DNA of 48,546 nt from Pelargonium x hortorum (lineage: Eukaryota > Streptophyta > Magnoliopsida > Geraniales > Geraniaceae). The notes beneath the pieces are model-generated. The model searched no databases and had not been told where the DNA came from. It saw nothing but the letters and a program-made list of their open reading frames with translations. The DNA lies in contig JAYMTJ010000074.1 in assembly GCA_036897525.1 (NCBI GenBank), positions 1 to 48,546 of the forward strand, given 5' to 3'. Below, piece by piece: positions 1-13,200 of the stretch (position 1 is its first letter; every line of letters begins with the position of its first letter). The position numbers and the translations under genes are program-made.

Positions 1-432
1 GGAGCACTTTTTCTGAAAAAAAGGAGTCGACATAGATATTATAAAGTAATAAAAAAAGTGGAACTTGAGGGTGAAAGGATTGAAGTCAACAGCAACTCCA
101 GTCAACCATCTTCCTTCAACTGCTAAGATAGTAACCTTGACAGCTTGCTTAGGAAGAAGTAAGAAGTTACCTACGGTTTCATTCTTCTATCTTCCTAACA
201 TAAATACACTGATTTCTGCAACAACTGTTACAGAGACCTGAATTCACTGATATTGACCTACGCCTACAGCCTAGACCTACTCAACCTCTTACTCACTATC
301 CTACTCTTCACTCCCTTCTTAGCAAACATCTTGCTTCCATTAGCTTCATTAGCAGTTGATGGCTACACAATAATAGAGCTAAGAGAGTACATTACAGGTT
401 CGATAGAGACTTGTCGCCTTCTTAGACAGTCC

Positions 433-1030
433 TTCCTAGCTAGCATTCAGTCGATAGCGGATACAGTAGTTGCAGTACGGTCAGTTGCTAAGGATACAGT
501 CAGTTCATAGCTACAGTCTTTGCTCGATCTCCCTTGAGTTGACTAAATTGACCTGAGGGTATCTTTGATACAAGCAAGCTTGCCTAAGTCTTAATGTAAA
601 CAGTTGAAGTTTGGACAGCGCCATCATTGCTAGCTAGCATTCAGTAGTTAGCCAATAGCATTTGCCTAGAATTGCCGGCTAACATGCTACGTTGGTTCGT
701 ACTGTGGATAGCTACTGACCGTACAGTCAATGCTTTACTGCCTAGGCTCGAACTGACACATTGCAGTACCGTAGATGCAGTACAGTTCCTAGCTACACAG
801 TACTGTCTACACTCGCTATCGACTCCGATCCCTTTCTTCAACTCCACTTACAAAGGACTGCTATCAATTATTTCAAGCATAAATATTCCTTACCTTGCAC
901 GACTTGCCTTTACCATCAATCTTAACAAGCTTGCCTGACGCTGACGTTTAGCAGCAAATTCACCACAGCATAGTACAGAGCTACACCTTCTCTGTCACAG
1001 TACTGCCATTCATAAGCAGCACTAGGTTAC
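433..1030 (+). repeat. Cryptically repetitive CAGT/AGTAC-rich segment
   Basis: The words CAGT, GCAGTAC, TACAGT and TAGCTA recur densely here. CTAGCTAGCATTCAGT occurs exactly at about 437 and again at about 630. The segment looks like slippage-driven simple sequence that has since diverged. Similar words reappear near 4320-4390. No gene is recognised, although short open frames run through it on both strands. Confidence 0.5.
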
Positions 1031-1180
1031 AGTTGATGACAAAGAGCTTGCTTTGGATCGCTATTGGCTCCACCCTTTGCTCGCATTACCTCAAGACAAG
1101 CTAGAGCTACACCTTCTTTTGCTCGCTAGGAATATTATGGGACTCTTAGATTCATGGTTCCTAGCTGACAATAACAACAA

Positions 1181-3019
1181 AGGATTCTTAGACCTGAAAA
1201 GGGTTAACCGGTAGACTTTCTGGGAATATATATTTTCCTTAAGTCTTGTAAGTCATAAGACAAGACCCGTGTAGGGCTTTATACTTTTACGGAAATTTAT
1301 AGGGGCGTTCTAATATCTTTTTAATGTTCTTGAGACTTCATAACTAAAAACCAGCTGAACTATAATTCATGGAAGACTCTAGCTATACCATCACCAAATC
1401 TGAAGATATTCTAAAGGCAAAACTTATATACGCGCATTGTACTGGCTCCAAGAGCACCCTTTTGTAATGATACATACATCTTTTAGGACGGAACCCACTT
1501 AATTGAATAGTAGAAAAGCTACCCAAACGGAATCAGAACCGACTTGACAGGATACATAGCGAGGCTTTCTTTGCCTTACAAAAACTTAATAGAAAATTCG
1601 TACCTCCTCTAAACACGTAAGTACTACTTTAAAATATAAGTCTTATAATTTTGTTGCCTTGACATAGTTGTCCAAAACTTTTAAAAAGAAATTTCTCGAA
1701 AGCCTTTTTCACTGTAAATTTGTTTACTCCTTGACCGCCAACCTACACTAACTACTATTAGTATCAATCCAGCCTTTCACAGTTCTCTATTAAATAGAAT
1801 AAGGAGCCGTTTTGAACCATTTAAATCTAAGCATTGAAAAGACTGTTTTATAAGAATGCTGTAATAAGAGAAAGAGGAAAAAAAGAATGATTTTTTTTTA
1901 CTAGTTCAAGATCTAGGTCCAAATAACTCCATTTTGTTATTTGGCCTACTTTTTTGCTTTAATTGCCTAAATGAATTCTTGCAGTTCCCGGTAAATTGAA
2001 ATCAATCTTAGTGCCTATTCTTGTTCTGATTAGTGTGAATCTTACTTTCTTTTAGTGCTATTGAAATGACTTCCCTTTTCTGATTAGTGCCAAAGTGCTA
2101 GTTCGTTACCTTTCTTTTTATTCAACTTCGTCTCTTGTCTTGCTCTATTAGTTCCTAGGGCTATCCCAATTCAATTAGCTCAAATTCTTTCGGTTCCTTG
2201 TTTACATTCCCTTCTAGTTACATGTTTTTCTTTACTTAACTATAATTCTAGTTACTACCATAACAATAAAATAGAGGTAAACAAAGCAGTCGTAGTTAAT
2301 ATTTGACAGAATATATGCTACTGTCATATCATGAACATAGGAAAGCATCAGAACCCTTACTCGACCAGTTGCCCTATATAAGTTTATGCTAATATAAACC
2401 CCTTCAAGGGAGCTCGCCAAGCCGTACTTCTACAAGTATTAATTATCCCCCCAGAGATCCCTGTATGTAACAAAGTAAATATGAATACCCGACTTATAGA
2501 GAAAGAAGACCTAAATTCTTGAGAAGATATAACAGATCCCTTACCCCTTTAGAGCTCATAGTTAAGAAACACTCTTCGTTATGAAGCCTAGGACCTCAAA
2601 AAGAAATAACTGAAACTTTAAGAAGACGACACCGCAGTAAAAAAGCTAATTAACTAGCTACGACCCTACTTAGGTATTATTACTCCGGTATAGGAGAGGA
2701 GAAAACAAGAATTACTTATACTAGAACAAATATCTCCTCTAAGACTAGGTTTACCGAAGGAGGTTTACGCCATAGAGTATTCTGAATAGTACATACCACA
2801 CAATATAGGATACACCAACTTCTTCATATTCTTAACTTGTTTGACTTGAAAATCTGTACCGTACTCTTAGGACTTTCAGGACTTGTTGCTTAGTCTTTAC
2901 TTTAGCTGGCTAGACCCTTTAACCTAGGAGATAGGAGAACCCTAAAGTGAAGGCTTTCCCGATTCCGCGTAATGAGTCACTAAGTAATTCCATAACTAAA
3001 GCCGTTCCCTATTATTTCT
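1181..3019. other. AT-rich DNA without recognised genes
   Basis: No reading frame or RNA gene is supported. It holds repeat 3 copy A (2753-2826). A perfect nine-pair hairpin at 1919-1944 (CCAAATAAC/GTTATTTGG, eight-base loop) precedes a T-rich stretch. Several hairpins of this strength are expected by chance in the window. Confidence 0.7.
2753..2826 (+). repeat. Diverged dispersed repeat 3, copy A
   Basis: Shared words in order with 10208-10282 are AGGAGGTT, GTATTCTGAAT, CATACCACACA, CTATA-like text, CCAAC and TCTTCA. Similarity may extend about 20-40 bases further upstream around TCTC/ACCGA. It is not recognisable as any element I know. Confidence 0.55.
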
Positions 3020-4440
3020 ATTTTTTTGTTATTTGGATTGACTGATGCTATGTCTTTAGTAAGGAGTGTTTTAGAGTGAAATGTTCTGTATGCTTTTCTT
3101 TACCTATTGCTTGGTGAACTCTTTTCATAGCTGTTGTACTGCTAGAGATTTTAATGACAGTCCCGGTAAAGAAAGGAGTCAAACTTAATGACGTGTACTT
3201 TATAATGGACTGTTTAGCAATTGTAGCTCTTGTTTTTTCAAGCTATGAAAGTAAGTCTAAAGGATATTGAAGGCGAAGAACTGAATAATAGATAAAATCA
3301 ACTCGAAGAAATGCATAAATAGAATGGCGTACTATTTACTATTATTGTATAGTATCTGCAAAACGGGTTTTTTCTCGGGATTTTGGTTATTTTCTTTATT
3401 TAAAGATTTTGAAAACTTAAGACAATTCCTTGGTTATTGTCTCAGTTTAAGGCAAAGCCTCTAAAAGTGAGTCTTATGTCTAGTTCAACAAAAAAGAAAA
3501 TGCCAAGACTTTAATCGTAGTTTGTTGTCTTAAGTGCTTTAGTAAGTTGGGTTGAAAGAGTGACTTATTTGGCATGCATTCAAGTAAATTAGGAATGTGT
3601 AATAGACTTTCAGTTGACTTGACTTATTATAGGACCTTAAGTTGACAAGAGCAGCATTACCTTGTTTCAATTAGAACAAGTGGTAAGGTAATTATAGGTT
3701 CCTAATAAGAGAAGTACTTGATAGTGTGTGGGCTTAGGTATACAGCTTGCTAGAGAATGCTTTATAGGTTTCGGAGGTGAATGGCATGCTTTAGATTGAG
3801 TGGACTTAATTGTTTGTAGTTTGGGATTGGCTTTTCAAAGGTAAGAAGACAAAGAGCTTGCTTCCAAAGAACTATGAGGTAAGGTTAGAAAAAAGCAATT
3901 GATTGGTTAGATAGTACTTCTCCTAGCAGCTTTCATTCAAATAAGGAGATTCCGTATTCAGTTATTAGACTCATTAGCCAGCGTACACATTAAGATCGCT
4001 TTCAAGGGCATAGAAGGTTAGACTTTAGAGTTCGGTTTCTTCCTTAGCAAAAGTGTATTCCTTAAGAGGAGAAGATAGAGTGCTTTCATGTGAGGGATCC
4101 TTAAACAGAGATGTTATGAGTTTGGTTCCTTAGGCGATTACCGGTTAGCAGTTGAAAGAGCTTTCCAAGATTTATAAAGGTATCGCACTGAAAGGTGTCT
4201 CAGGATACAGAGTGTAAAGAGTGTGTTTGTAGTAGAGTTCTAAGAAGATGGCACCAATCAAAGAGAGAGTTCGGTGGAGAAGTTGAAAGAGCTAGAGGGT
4301 AGGAGTACTAACCAGAGCAGTTGCATCATCCCTAGACCAAAGCAGTACCTGTTGGAGCTAGACGGTGAGCATAAGCCTTAGTAGCAGTACGAGTAATAGG
4401 AATAGGAATAGGAAGAGCTAGAGCAAGTGTATTCATTCAA
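3020..4440. other. G-biased non-coding patch
   Basis: G exceeds C over much of this stretch, about 20 to 6 in 3721-3780 and 23 to 5 in 4261-4320 by hand count. Its right end is rich in AGAG, GGAG and GCAGTA words and ends near the (AATAGG)3 tract. No gene, tRNA-like element or long repeat is seen. Confidence 0.5.
4395..4412 (+). repeat. (AATAGG)3 microsatellite
   Basis: Three perfect hexamer units lie at the end of the G-biased patch. The same unit occurs nearly three times at 46734-46750. Confidence 0.9.
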
Positions 4441-7400
4441 GTGTTCGCATGACCTGGAAAGAATTCTAAGAGTCATTAGAATCACTTAATAAATAGAGTA
4501 ATTGTTCTCCTAACCAGAGCAAAAGTAGGACTAAAAAGCCTTAGAAGAATATACTAAAAGCACAGGTTTCCTAAAAAAAGGTATAACTAAAGGCTTGACC
4601 TTTCCGTTCAGTACTCTATATGAGAAGCGACTACTCAATATCAATATAATTAACATTGCACTTCTAAAATGAAAATAAGTACAAACCCTTGCTAATTGTA
4701 AGTCTATCTAGAAACTAATAAAAGCTTATTAACAAAAAGAAAATTCTCTATAATATAAAGCATCAAAGTGAAAGTGGGTGTCCTCTTGTACCTAAGTTAA
4801 GTAGTAATCAAACACTAGATATAAGTAAAACTTAGTTTATATAAGCTATAACTCACGAATTTCAAGCGCAAGCTTATACCAGGAAAAAATCCCCTAGCTG
4901 CAGTCCAGTCTATTAAACCAAAGAGTTAAAGCATAGTTCATTAAATTAGAGCAAAGTTTCTCCACTCTTACGCACATTAAATTAAGATAGAGCCCCTCTT
5001 TCGAAGTGTTTACTCCAATTTCTCTAAACTTTATGCTTTTTTTTGAAGAGATAACCCCCTAACATAAGTTAAACTTTCAAGGTTCTTGAAGAGACAATCA
5101 ATCTCGTATAACTAGGAAAGGGTCCATTCTGGTGAATACAAGCTTTTGATCTAACAGGCTTGGGGATTGCTATCTCTAATTATGGAAACCTAAACAAGGG
5201 ATCCCTTTTAGTAGTGTATCATAGAATAAAGCTTTCGGAGGCAATCCTGCACTCCTTATTTTCATTTCTTGTGCTGGAGCTCAAACTGTAGAGGGGCCTG
5301 AACCTGTGTCTTTTTTCTTTCAAATGTGATTTAATTTAGATCAAATAGAGTCGACGGCTACCCTCCACCTGCCTAGGTTTACGTAACTTTTATTAGAATA
5401 AAAAGGGGTCTTTTAATTATTATAGTTAGAGTTGGTATAAAGACTCCCCCCACGAAGCTCAGGTACTTTAATCTTAACAGATTTGACTTTGTCTGACCGC
5501 GAAACTTTTACACTAGAAAAAAAGACCTTTGTTAGTATCCTTTTGGAAATAGCTCAGATGAATGTAAAGGGTAGGGAGGGACTTATAAAATAAAATACAG
5601 AAAGCTTTTTAATTAATATAAAGTAGGACTTTACTTCGGTATTCTGGATTTCATGTATATAGTAAGTATATAAGGTTGTTAGAACTTTTCTTTTATTGTC
5701 CCATAGATCCAAAACCTCCCGCTCATACAGAAGTGAAATTCCTTTGTGCCTTGTTTTTACTTATTAAACGAATTTTGCTACCAGCTTTACTCTAGCTTTA
5801 TTAAAGAATACTGCTAAGGAAGCACCCTAACAAGAAAAAGACCGTGCATTTGTATTAATTATGTTGTATGTGGCTTCTACGTAAGTGTAATTTGAGAACA
5901 AAAAAGGGGTTTAGACTTAGGTAAGGCAAGACGTTGATACTTAGATTGCCCCGGCTCTAACTTCTGAGAATTTGACAGCACTAGAACTAGAGTGGTAGCT
6001 TTCTTCCCTTTTTCATTTATATAAGGTGAACTGGAATATTTGATCACTAATACTCCCCATGAAGTTCTTTTCTTTTGTAGGATCCCGTTTTCTACATATG
6101 AATGCGTAAGCCTTTACTTTAGAGTGCGTCTAAAGGGGAAAGTCACTTCTTAGACTAGGTACAAAGTCTTGTTACTTATGCACAAAAAAGAAAGGAGTTT
6201 TTGTATTTTCTGGCCACCAGAGAAATTTTTACATAATTAAAGACGTTTAAGATAAGAAAGGAGCCTTTCCTTTCCCTAGTATGTATGAATTTTGGTAATT
6301 TACTCCGGTTTTGATTACATTGTAAGTTTGTTTTTGGGTTGTATATACGTTTAGCTTTTAAGTCTTCCTAGTATCTAAATTTGATCTTAATCTTAAATCT
6401 TTCTCATCTCAAGTATATCATTAATTAACGGAAAAGCTGGATTTCGCTTTACTTTAGCTTTTCTTTAGTAGTTTATCCAAGAGTAAGGAGAGATAACTTG
6501 TCTACTTTGATTTGACAAAAAAGTGGCTGTTTCTTGCAATTATTCAGGATATTAAAATGCAAAAGTTCCGGGGAGTAATCCTTTAGCTACTACATGTTCA
6601 TAAGACAAGATGACTAAGAAACCGGTTACCAAAACAAGAAGTTCTCAATTGATGATGCTTCAAAGAATGTGTTCTTACCAAGTTATAAGGATAAGGAGAA
6701 AAGCTTCCACTAGTTGTTAGGCTCTAACTCTGTTTAACGCTAATTAAAGTAAACTCTTTGTCTAAACAAAAAAACTTTTTATTTAAGGAAGATCTTAGAG
6801 GCCTTTGTGTACTCAAAACCTGGATTAAAGAGGAGCTCTAGGGATTTCTTTATTATCTCTTTGTTGAGGGACGGCTAGATAGGGGTTACAAAAAAAAAGT
6901 TGCATTAAAAAAATGTTTGAAGTCATAAAAACTATTCCGGACCTTTAATGAATTTATTGAGCCAGTTTTACTCGATGCTATGGGATACCTTTACTCAAGT
7001 TTTAGCTAATCCAGGTATTTCCTATTAAATAAGAAAGATAACTTGAGTACTTTGGTGGGAATATAGAGTCCTACGAAGTCGTAGGGTATAATAAATTATT
7101 GGAAAGAGTAAGTAAGAGGTAGAATAAGGGAATTCGAGAAGTTCCTACCTTAAGAGTCCGCTATTTTATTTTATCAGGCTTGGTGATAGGGAATTTCAGT
7201 GTTTTATTGGTTACTTTTTGTACTTCTACAGAGAATCGTAAAGAGTCTTAAATTCTTTGTTGAAAATCGAGAGGTTTTCCTTAGATAAAGACTAATGAGT
7301 CGCGTTCTATTCACCTTATACTAGTTTAACAGGACCTAAAATAGAACTTCTCTGTATATACTTTAGATACTCTGATTCTATCATTTTTGGAAGATTTTCA

Positions 7401-9639
7401 CTCTTGCAAGAGCCAATCGCGGGTGTTTATCAACTGCTAGTTTACTTTTGGGTAATTTCTTTTATAATTAATTGAGTAAAGTTATAAATTTCTAATAGAA
7501 TATAGAGCCCTCATTTTCGAGGAGTAAAGAAGAAGTACGACGCCAGATTCATAGAGAGTGAGGATAACGCTTCTATACTATAGAACTCAAAAAAAAAAAA
7601 ACTAGAGTATTAAATCTCGGACAGCTTTCGCTTGTAGGAGCTCCCTATCGAATCCACAAATTCTTGAGACCGTACGGTACAACATCCTCTAAACTAAGTT
7701 CGCCAAATAAAGACTTTGGATAGAGCCCCTTTTAGTCTACCCTATAAAAAAGAGAATAAAATACCGATTCAACATGTAAAACTCCTAGGCCCTTCCATAG
7801 TAAGAACCATAAAATAGGTAAATAGCCCCTTAGGACTTTCTACGTAAACTCCTTTTAGCAGGGAACCCACAAGAGTGGGGGCAAGATTTTCGCTTTATCT
7901 CACACCGATTCCGGCTAATCTGCGTTTGGATTATACTCTAACCTCTCGGAATAAACCATTTCTTTGTAAATGAGGAGCTTACTTTAGGTAAACTTTATCA
8001 TCGGGCAATAAACCGAGAAAAAAAGTAGTTTTTTTTATAATTGCTTTTCTAAGCTTCACTTAGGGATCCTAAGAATTCTTGTGCTCTCAAATTCGTTAGT
8101 ATTTCAAATTCGTTTATCAAAAGCTCTAGGTTTTTTAAGCTAGAATCAGGGGGGTCATTTCTTAACCGATATTACTTTAAAGGAGCATCCGAAAGAAGTT
8201 CTTTTTAGGGCACTCAAAATACGTGGTCTAGTATTTAGGAAGTTCTAGTAAACAACAAACAAGGAGGACTTTTTTTCCTCTAAAAGTCAAGTTTACCTAT
8301 CAATTGAATTCTTCTATTCTACTGGTTATGTCTTACATTCGCTAAACTAAAAGGGTTTTCCAGTTCCACTTACACTTAATAAAATAAAGAGAGTATCCTT
8401 TGCTCTAGGTTTCTCATTCGAGATAATAAAAAAGAATGAATAAGGGTGTTAGGTTAGGTAAGGCATAAGAGTCAGAGTCGGGCTAAGAAAGTCATATCCC
8501 CGAGGAAAGTTAGGGATACGAAAGCTGCAACAATAAAGGATTATAACGATAACTTTTTTCTTTTTCTACTTCAGGGTCTACGCGGGTAAGTAGCTAGGAT
8601 TCCCCCTCCTAAAATTCTAAGGGGAGAAATTTGATATAAACTAAAAAAAAGAAATTGATTATTAGCTTTAATTAAAATCTTATAGCTAAAACTCTAATCG
8701 TGCATTCTCGTAAGTACAATAAAGTCTTACAGTCTCTAGTTTAGACTTTATGGAGATAGCGCTCCTTTAGACGAAAATGACTCGATTCTATTATTACTTA
8801 TCGAGGACAAGCTGCCAAAACTTAGTTCAAGAAAAAAAACCCTTTATACATATATATATTTTTTAATGAGAGTTTTATTTCAGAAGTAACCTGTGCGAGA
8901 TAATTTTAAGCTCTTTATGTAACATATCTTCAAAAGGGTTCCTATTTACCCTATATTATTAGGAAACCCAAGTACGGAATTCCCCATTTCATTCTAAAAG
9001 TAGAGGGCCTTTTTATAGTTATGTTATTTGTTTGCAGGGATTCTCTTGGATATAGATTTTTCGAACTTTCGAGCTACTTTTCTGTTTAGTAAAAAAACAA
9101 GGATAAGAATATAAATTACTGAAAATACGTAAGAGAATTAATTATCCTATCCCCTTTTTTTGATTAAAAAAACCAAGTAAAAAAACTTTTCGTTGTGTGC
9201 CCTGTCCATAGTGTTATAAATACAGGTTTCTTGATACTTAAATAGAATTCGGGGTAGATGTCTACTGGGCTGCTGCTTTTATGTCATGAATTCTAGTGCA
9301 ATTCCTGGCTAATCTGAAAAATAGAATTTATATTCTAGATTAGACAAAGAAAAAATAACTTGGTTTATACCGCTACGCTATAGGAAGGCTCTTAGTCGTT
9401 GTCTCTCAGGAGTCAGAGTATCTGAACAAGCAAATTAGGTACTATAATTTAGTATTTAGCGTAGAGGCTTCAATGACTCAACTTTAAACTTGTTATTGTA
9501 AGCCATGGGATGCCTTTATAAGAAAAACTAGGGATGAAAAGCTATACCTGCGAGATACTCTTAGAATACTAGAAAATAATAAAGAACATTGGAAAATAAG
9601 GAAACCATCAGAGACTGAACTCAGAGAAAAGGTTTGTAG

Positions 9640-9711
9640 CCACAGTTGCCGAAAAGAGTAACGTATATAATTCCATTTATTAGACAGCGGGTTCAAATCG
9701 AGTTATCCCTG
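9640..9711 (+). pseudogene. tRNA T-arm remnant, isolated in the left half
   Basis: GGTTCAAATC at 9690-9699 is followed by a TATCCCT that could be an acceptor 3' strand, as in tRNA-Val. Upstream GTAGCCACAG is weakly D-arm-like. Only the innermost T-stem pair forms. It is the only tRNA-like block I found in the first 17 kb. Confidence 0.22.
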
Positions 9712-10207
9712 AGTGTCTTATAAATATATAGAAGAAAGAAAAAACTCTTACTTGCATTTATTCTACTACAGAAAAGCATTCCCCTAATTTTAGGGAAGGA
9801 AGACCCCTTTATTTCTATTAACCTAAATTTGCTAATCTGAATATACAACGGAATCGAAAAGCGCAAACTATTTAAATTCCACTCGATTAACTCGTAATTA
9901 AAGTTTCAATTTGAGTATTTCGGAGTTCCTCAAATCCTTATTACCTGTAAAACTAAACAATAGACCAAAAAAGCTAGCTTGTAAGCTCGGACAAATGACT
10001 TTTATTTAATATTTTCTCGGATCGAAAGGAGAGTCTCTTAAATTTCAGGTACTTTCCAGTAATTTGATCTTTATCGAAGTAAGGAAAAAAGGTAATACTC
10101 TAACTTTATGCCTAGCTAAACTCTTGTTTTTTTATAGAGTTTATCAATAGGGGAGGGTAGAAAGCTTATACAATACAGAAGTAATCTCTCTTACCGAGTA
10201 ACCAATC

Positions 10208-10282
10208 TTAGTTAGGAGGTTAACTCATTACATACTGTATTCTGAATTGGCATACCACACACTATAATTGCCAACATCTTCA
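10208..10282 (+). repeat. Diverged dispersed repeat 3, copy B
   Basis: This is the partner of 2753-2826 in the same orientation, with short gaps on both sides of the CATACCACACA core. It lies directly before a patch of repeated CTTAGAG/GACTTAG words (10300-10375). Confidence 0.55.
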
Positions 10283-13200
10283 GAGGCCCTTGTTTTCTTT
10301 TCATTCATGACTTACTTCTTTTCATGACTTAGACTTAGGCTTAGGAGTTAGAGCTAGAGACTTAGGAGCTTAGCAGTATCCGCCCAGATAGTAGGTGTTA
10401 CATAATAAAGGAACCCCCACTATTTATACTTTGCATACTTTTACTTTTACACACGAAAGCATTTCTTCAAGAAACTTCTATCAATCAATAGAGACACCTG
10501 TAAGACTCCTGATCATAGCCCAGCTAGAATTATGCCTGAGAGTAATCCTCTCCTGGAATAAAGGAAAAGACCTATTTGCAAGCCGGGGTTATAGATAGTG
10601 TAAAACTAAGTCAATATTTTAGCTGAACCCAAACTCGATTCTCTCACAGGATTTCGCAGTGGCTGTCTGTGTTATCTCTCTGCTCTGAAAAGACATCCTA
10701 TAATAATCAATATACAACAATAGAGTACCGCTACCGCTAAGGATGTAGTTTCAAAACCTACCCAACAGGGTTTCCTGAGTGGAGAATCGCTTAAATAGAG
10801 CGGTTAATTAGGTGTAATGAAATCCCTTCTCTGTTTAGTAAGAGCACAATTCTAAGACATAAGGAACTGTTGCCAAAAGCCCGGGAGTACCTTTTCTTTT
10901 AAACCGGTAGGGCAAGGCGTTGTTTTATAAATAGCCCCTCCGTATGGGAAGTGTCGACTTCAATTTTAATGTAACAATCAAGGGTAACAATTTTCTTTAC
11001 ATCAAATAATTTGGTACTAAAAGTTATCCCGTGTATACTAATTCTTAGCTTACTAGTAAATTAATTGGACTCCGCACGCAGTAGGTAGCCTTTCGTTCTT
11101 GAATCAGCAAAGGCCTTATTCCTTATAGCCAAGATTTTTGCTATATATAAAAGAAACTTTTTTGTCAGTAAAGACTTTGGCCCGGGATAACGAATAAGGA
11201 TTCATTTGAAAAAAAGGGATTCCTTTAGCGCTACTTCTCTTATTCCTTCATCTTTACTATCCAAAAAAGGAAAACTTGAAATTGGAAGGAACACCAACAA
11301 GCAACTCCTCAATGAAGTTTCGTTCAAACTAGAGTCTCCGCTTTCTGTTAGTTTGAGTGCCATTACCTTTCTTAGGATTCTAGTGTCAGCTTGATTCGAG
11401 AGATCCAGTTCAAAGTGTCTATAGTCTCAGTTCGGCTGTGAGGAATTGGAAATAGAGCAAATATAGTTCTGAATCTTTCTAGAGTGTCTCAGGTTTCTTT
11501 GGGATGGGACTGCAAGCTAGGAAAGGATTATTATGTATGATGGACAGTTTCTTGATGGAGAATACAGAATAGAGAGATGTAATTCATTCTTCTGTTGATA
11601 AGAATAGAATAGAGCTAAAATCTATTTTATCCGTAACGTATCTCCCCATTCTCCGTAGGGAAGGGACTGCGCGGAATTAGACTCAATGGAAAGAGTTATT
11701 TCGATGTAGATGTAGGTAAAGATTCAAACGGTGCTATTTACTATACCCTGCGAATTTCTCTCCTCTCATTGCATTATTTGTAAGAAACCTATGACTTTCA
11801 TTCTCAGTCCTGGGTATATACCAAAACTACCCTACCAGGGTATCTAAACCCCACCGAAAGAATTTGTAGTAACTTTATCCTTAGCCTTGAAGCTGCTTAC
11901 CTTTTTTAAAAAATAGAATTAAGAGTCTAGTTCTAGTCTTGGTTGGGGATTCTTTATAGTAATTAGACCCCTTTTTTGATATAGTAAACCGATACCTGCA
12001 GAGGCAATACATTACTATATAAAATAAACTATATTCATATGCTATGAAATTTAAGCAAATAGACCGGAACCTAAGAATTCTCCCTGAAGGTACCCTTATA
12101 ATATCGACCACATCAACTCAAATCTTGTATTCCCTTTTTCTCTACTAAGAGTAAGAGCTCGTCAACTTTCTTTATATAAGCGATAAGATTCAAGATTTTG
12201 AGCTTTGTGGTCTAAATTCTTACTCTTTAGGATACTCGAGGGAATTCTAAACCTAACTTGACTAGGTCGACAGGACTTAACTATAACTGACAACATACCA
12301 TTGCAATTAATCCACTTGCTCAAATAGTTATCTATTCTCATTATATTACTATTCTTGTTACCATTCATTCATATCATATAGGATACTAGGGTTCTAGCTT
12401 TCCTAGATTGCAAATATTCATGCTTTAAGTTCTTCAACCATAAACTTAAACTATAACAATTAATTAAAAGTTAGAGATATTCCCTTTTTTTAGTATCTCA
12501 TATACTAGATAAGTCGTTTACGGAACTCCTCTAGAGCGCTCTTTCTTACTTATGTATTTCTACAGGGATTTGGCATTTTTGTTAGTCAAAATGCATACTA
12601 CTTATACTTCTGTTTCAAACCCCCCTTGCTTAGATCCCGAGAATCAATCCTTCATTCAGAGTATTCGAGCTGTTTTAATCTTTCTTTGGTTAAGAAAGGT
12701 ATTGTCGACATATACAAAATAGGAAGAACCCCATCTTAGCTCCCCTTTCTCTGAGCCTAAAGTCTATTAGAGTCCTTATGATTTAAATAGCAGTCACTTC
12801 TTTATCCTGTATTAGATTAATACCTATTTTAGATAATTAGACTTATTAAAAAAAAAGAAGGCTATCAGGATCCTTTTAAACAAACTTACTCCCCAACGAG
12901 TTTTCATCTCCTTATTTATTCTGTAAGTTTTATAACTTTATATACTAGGAACCTACCAGTAGAGCTTTAATGCCGAGCTTGTATTCAATTTATTGGTAGT
13001 ACCTCTTAGGGCGGGTTTAGTTAAATGAAATGGAGTACTGGATTTTTATTGCCCTTCATTCAGAACAATAACAAAGGCTAGAATTTCGGTAATGCGGAGT
13101 CTAGCCCCCTCCCCTGTTTTCATTTTCTTGTGCCTAAACCTTACAATTATCCCTTTCTTAACACTTAAGAGTACGGGGCTCTCTTTTAGTTAGAATAGTA

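Noticed and set aside
253-510. 85-codon leucine-rich frame with membrane-like text
   Set aside because: It starts at TTG, reflects the local C- and T-rich composition, and continues into a simple-sequence region. No family was recognised.
1919-1944. Perfect nine-pair hairpin before a T-rich run, terminator-like
   Set aside because: A few hairpins of this strength are expected by chance in 48 kb of this composition, and no gene lies upstream.
9128-9136. CGTAAGAGA, matching the plant mitochondrial promoter nonamer
   Set aside because: About one match is expected by chance, and no gene follows it.
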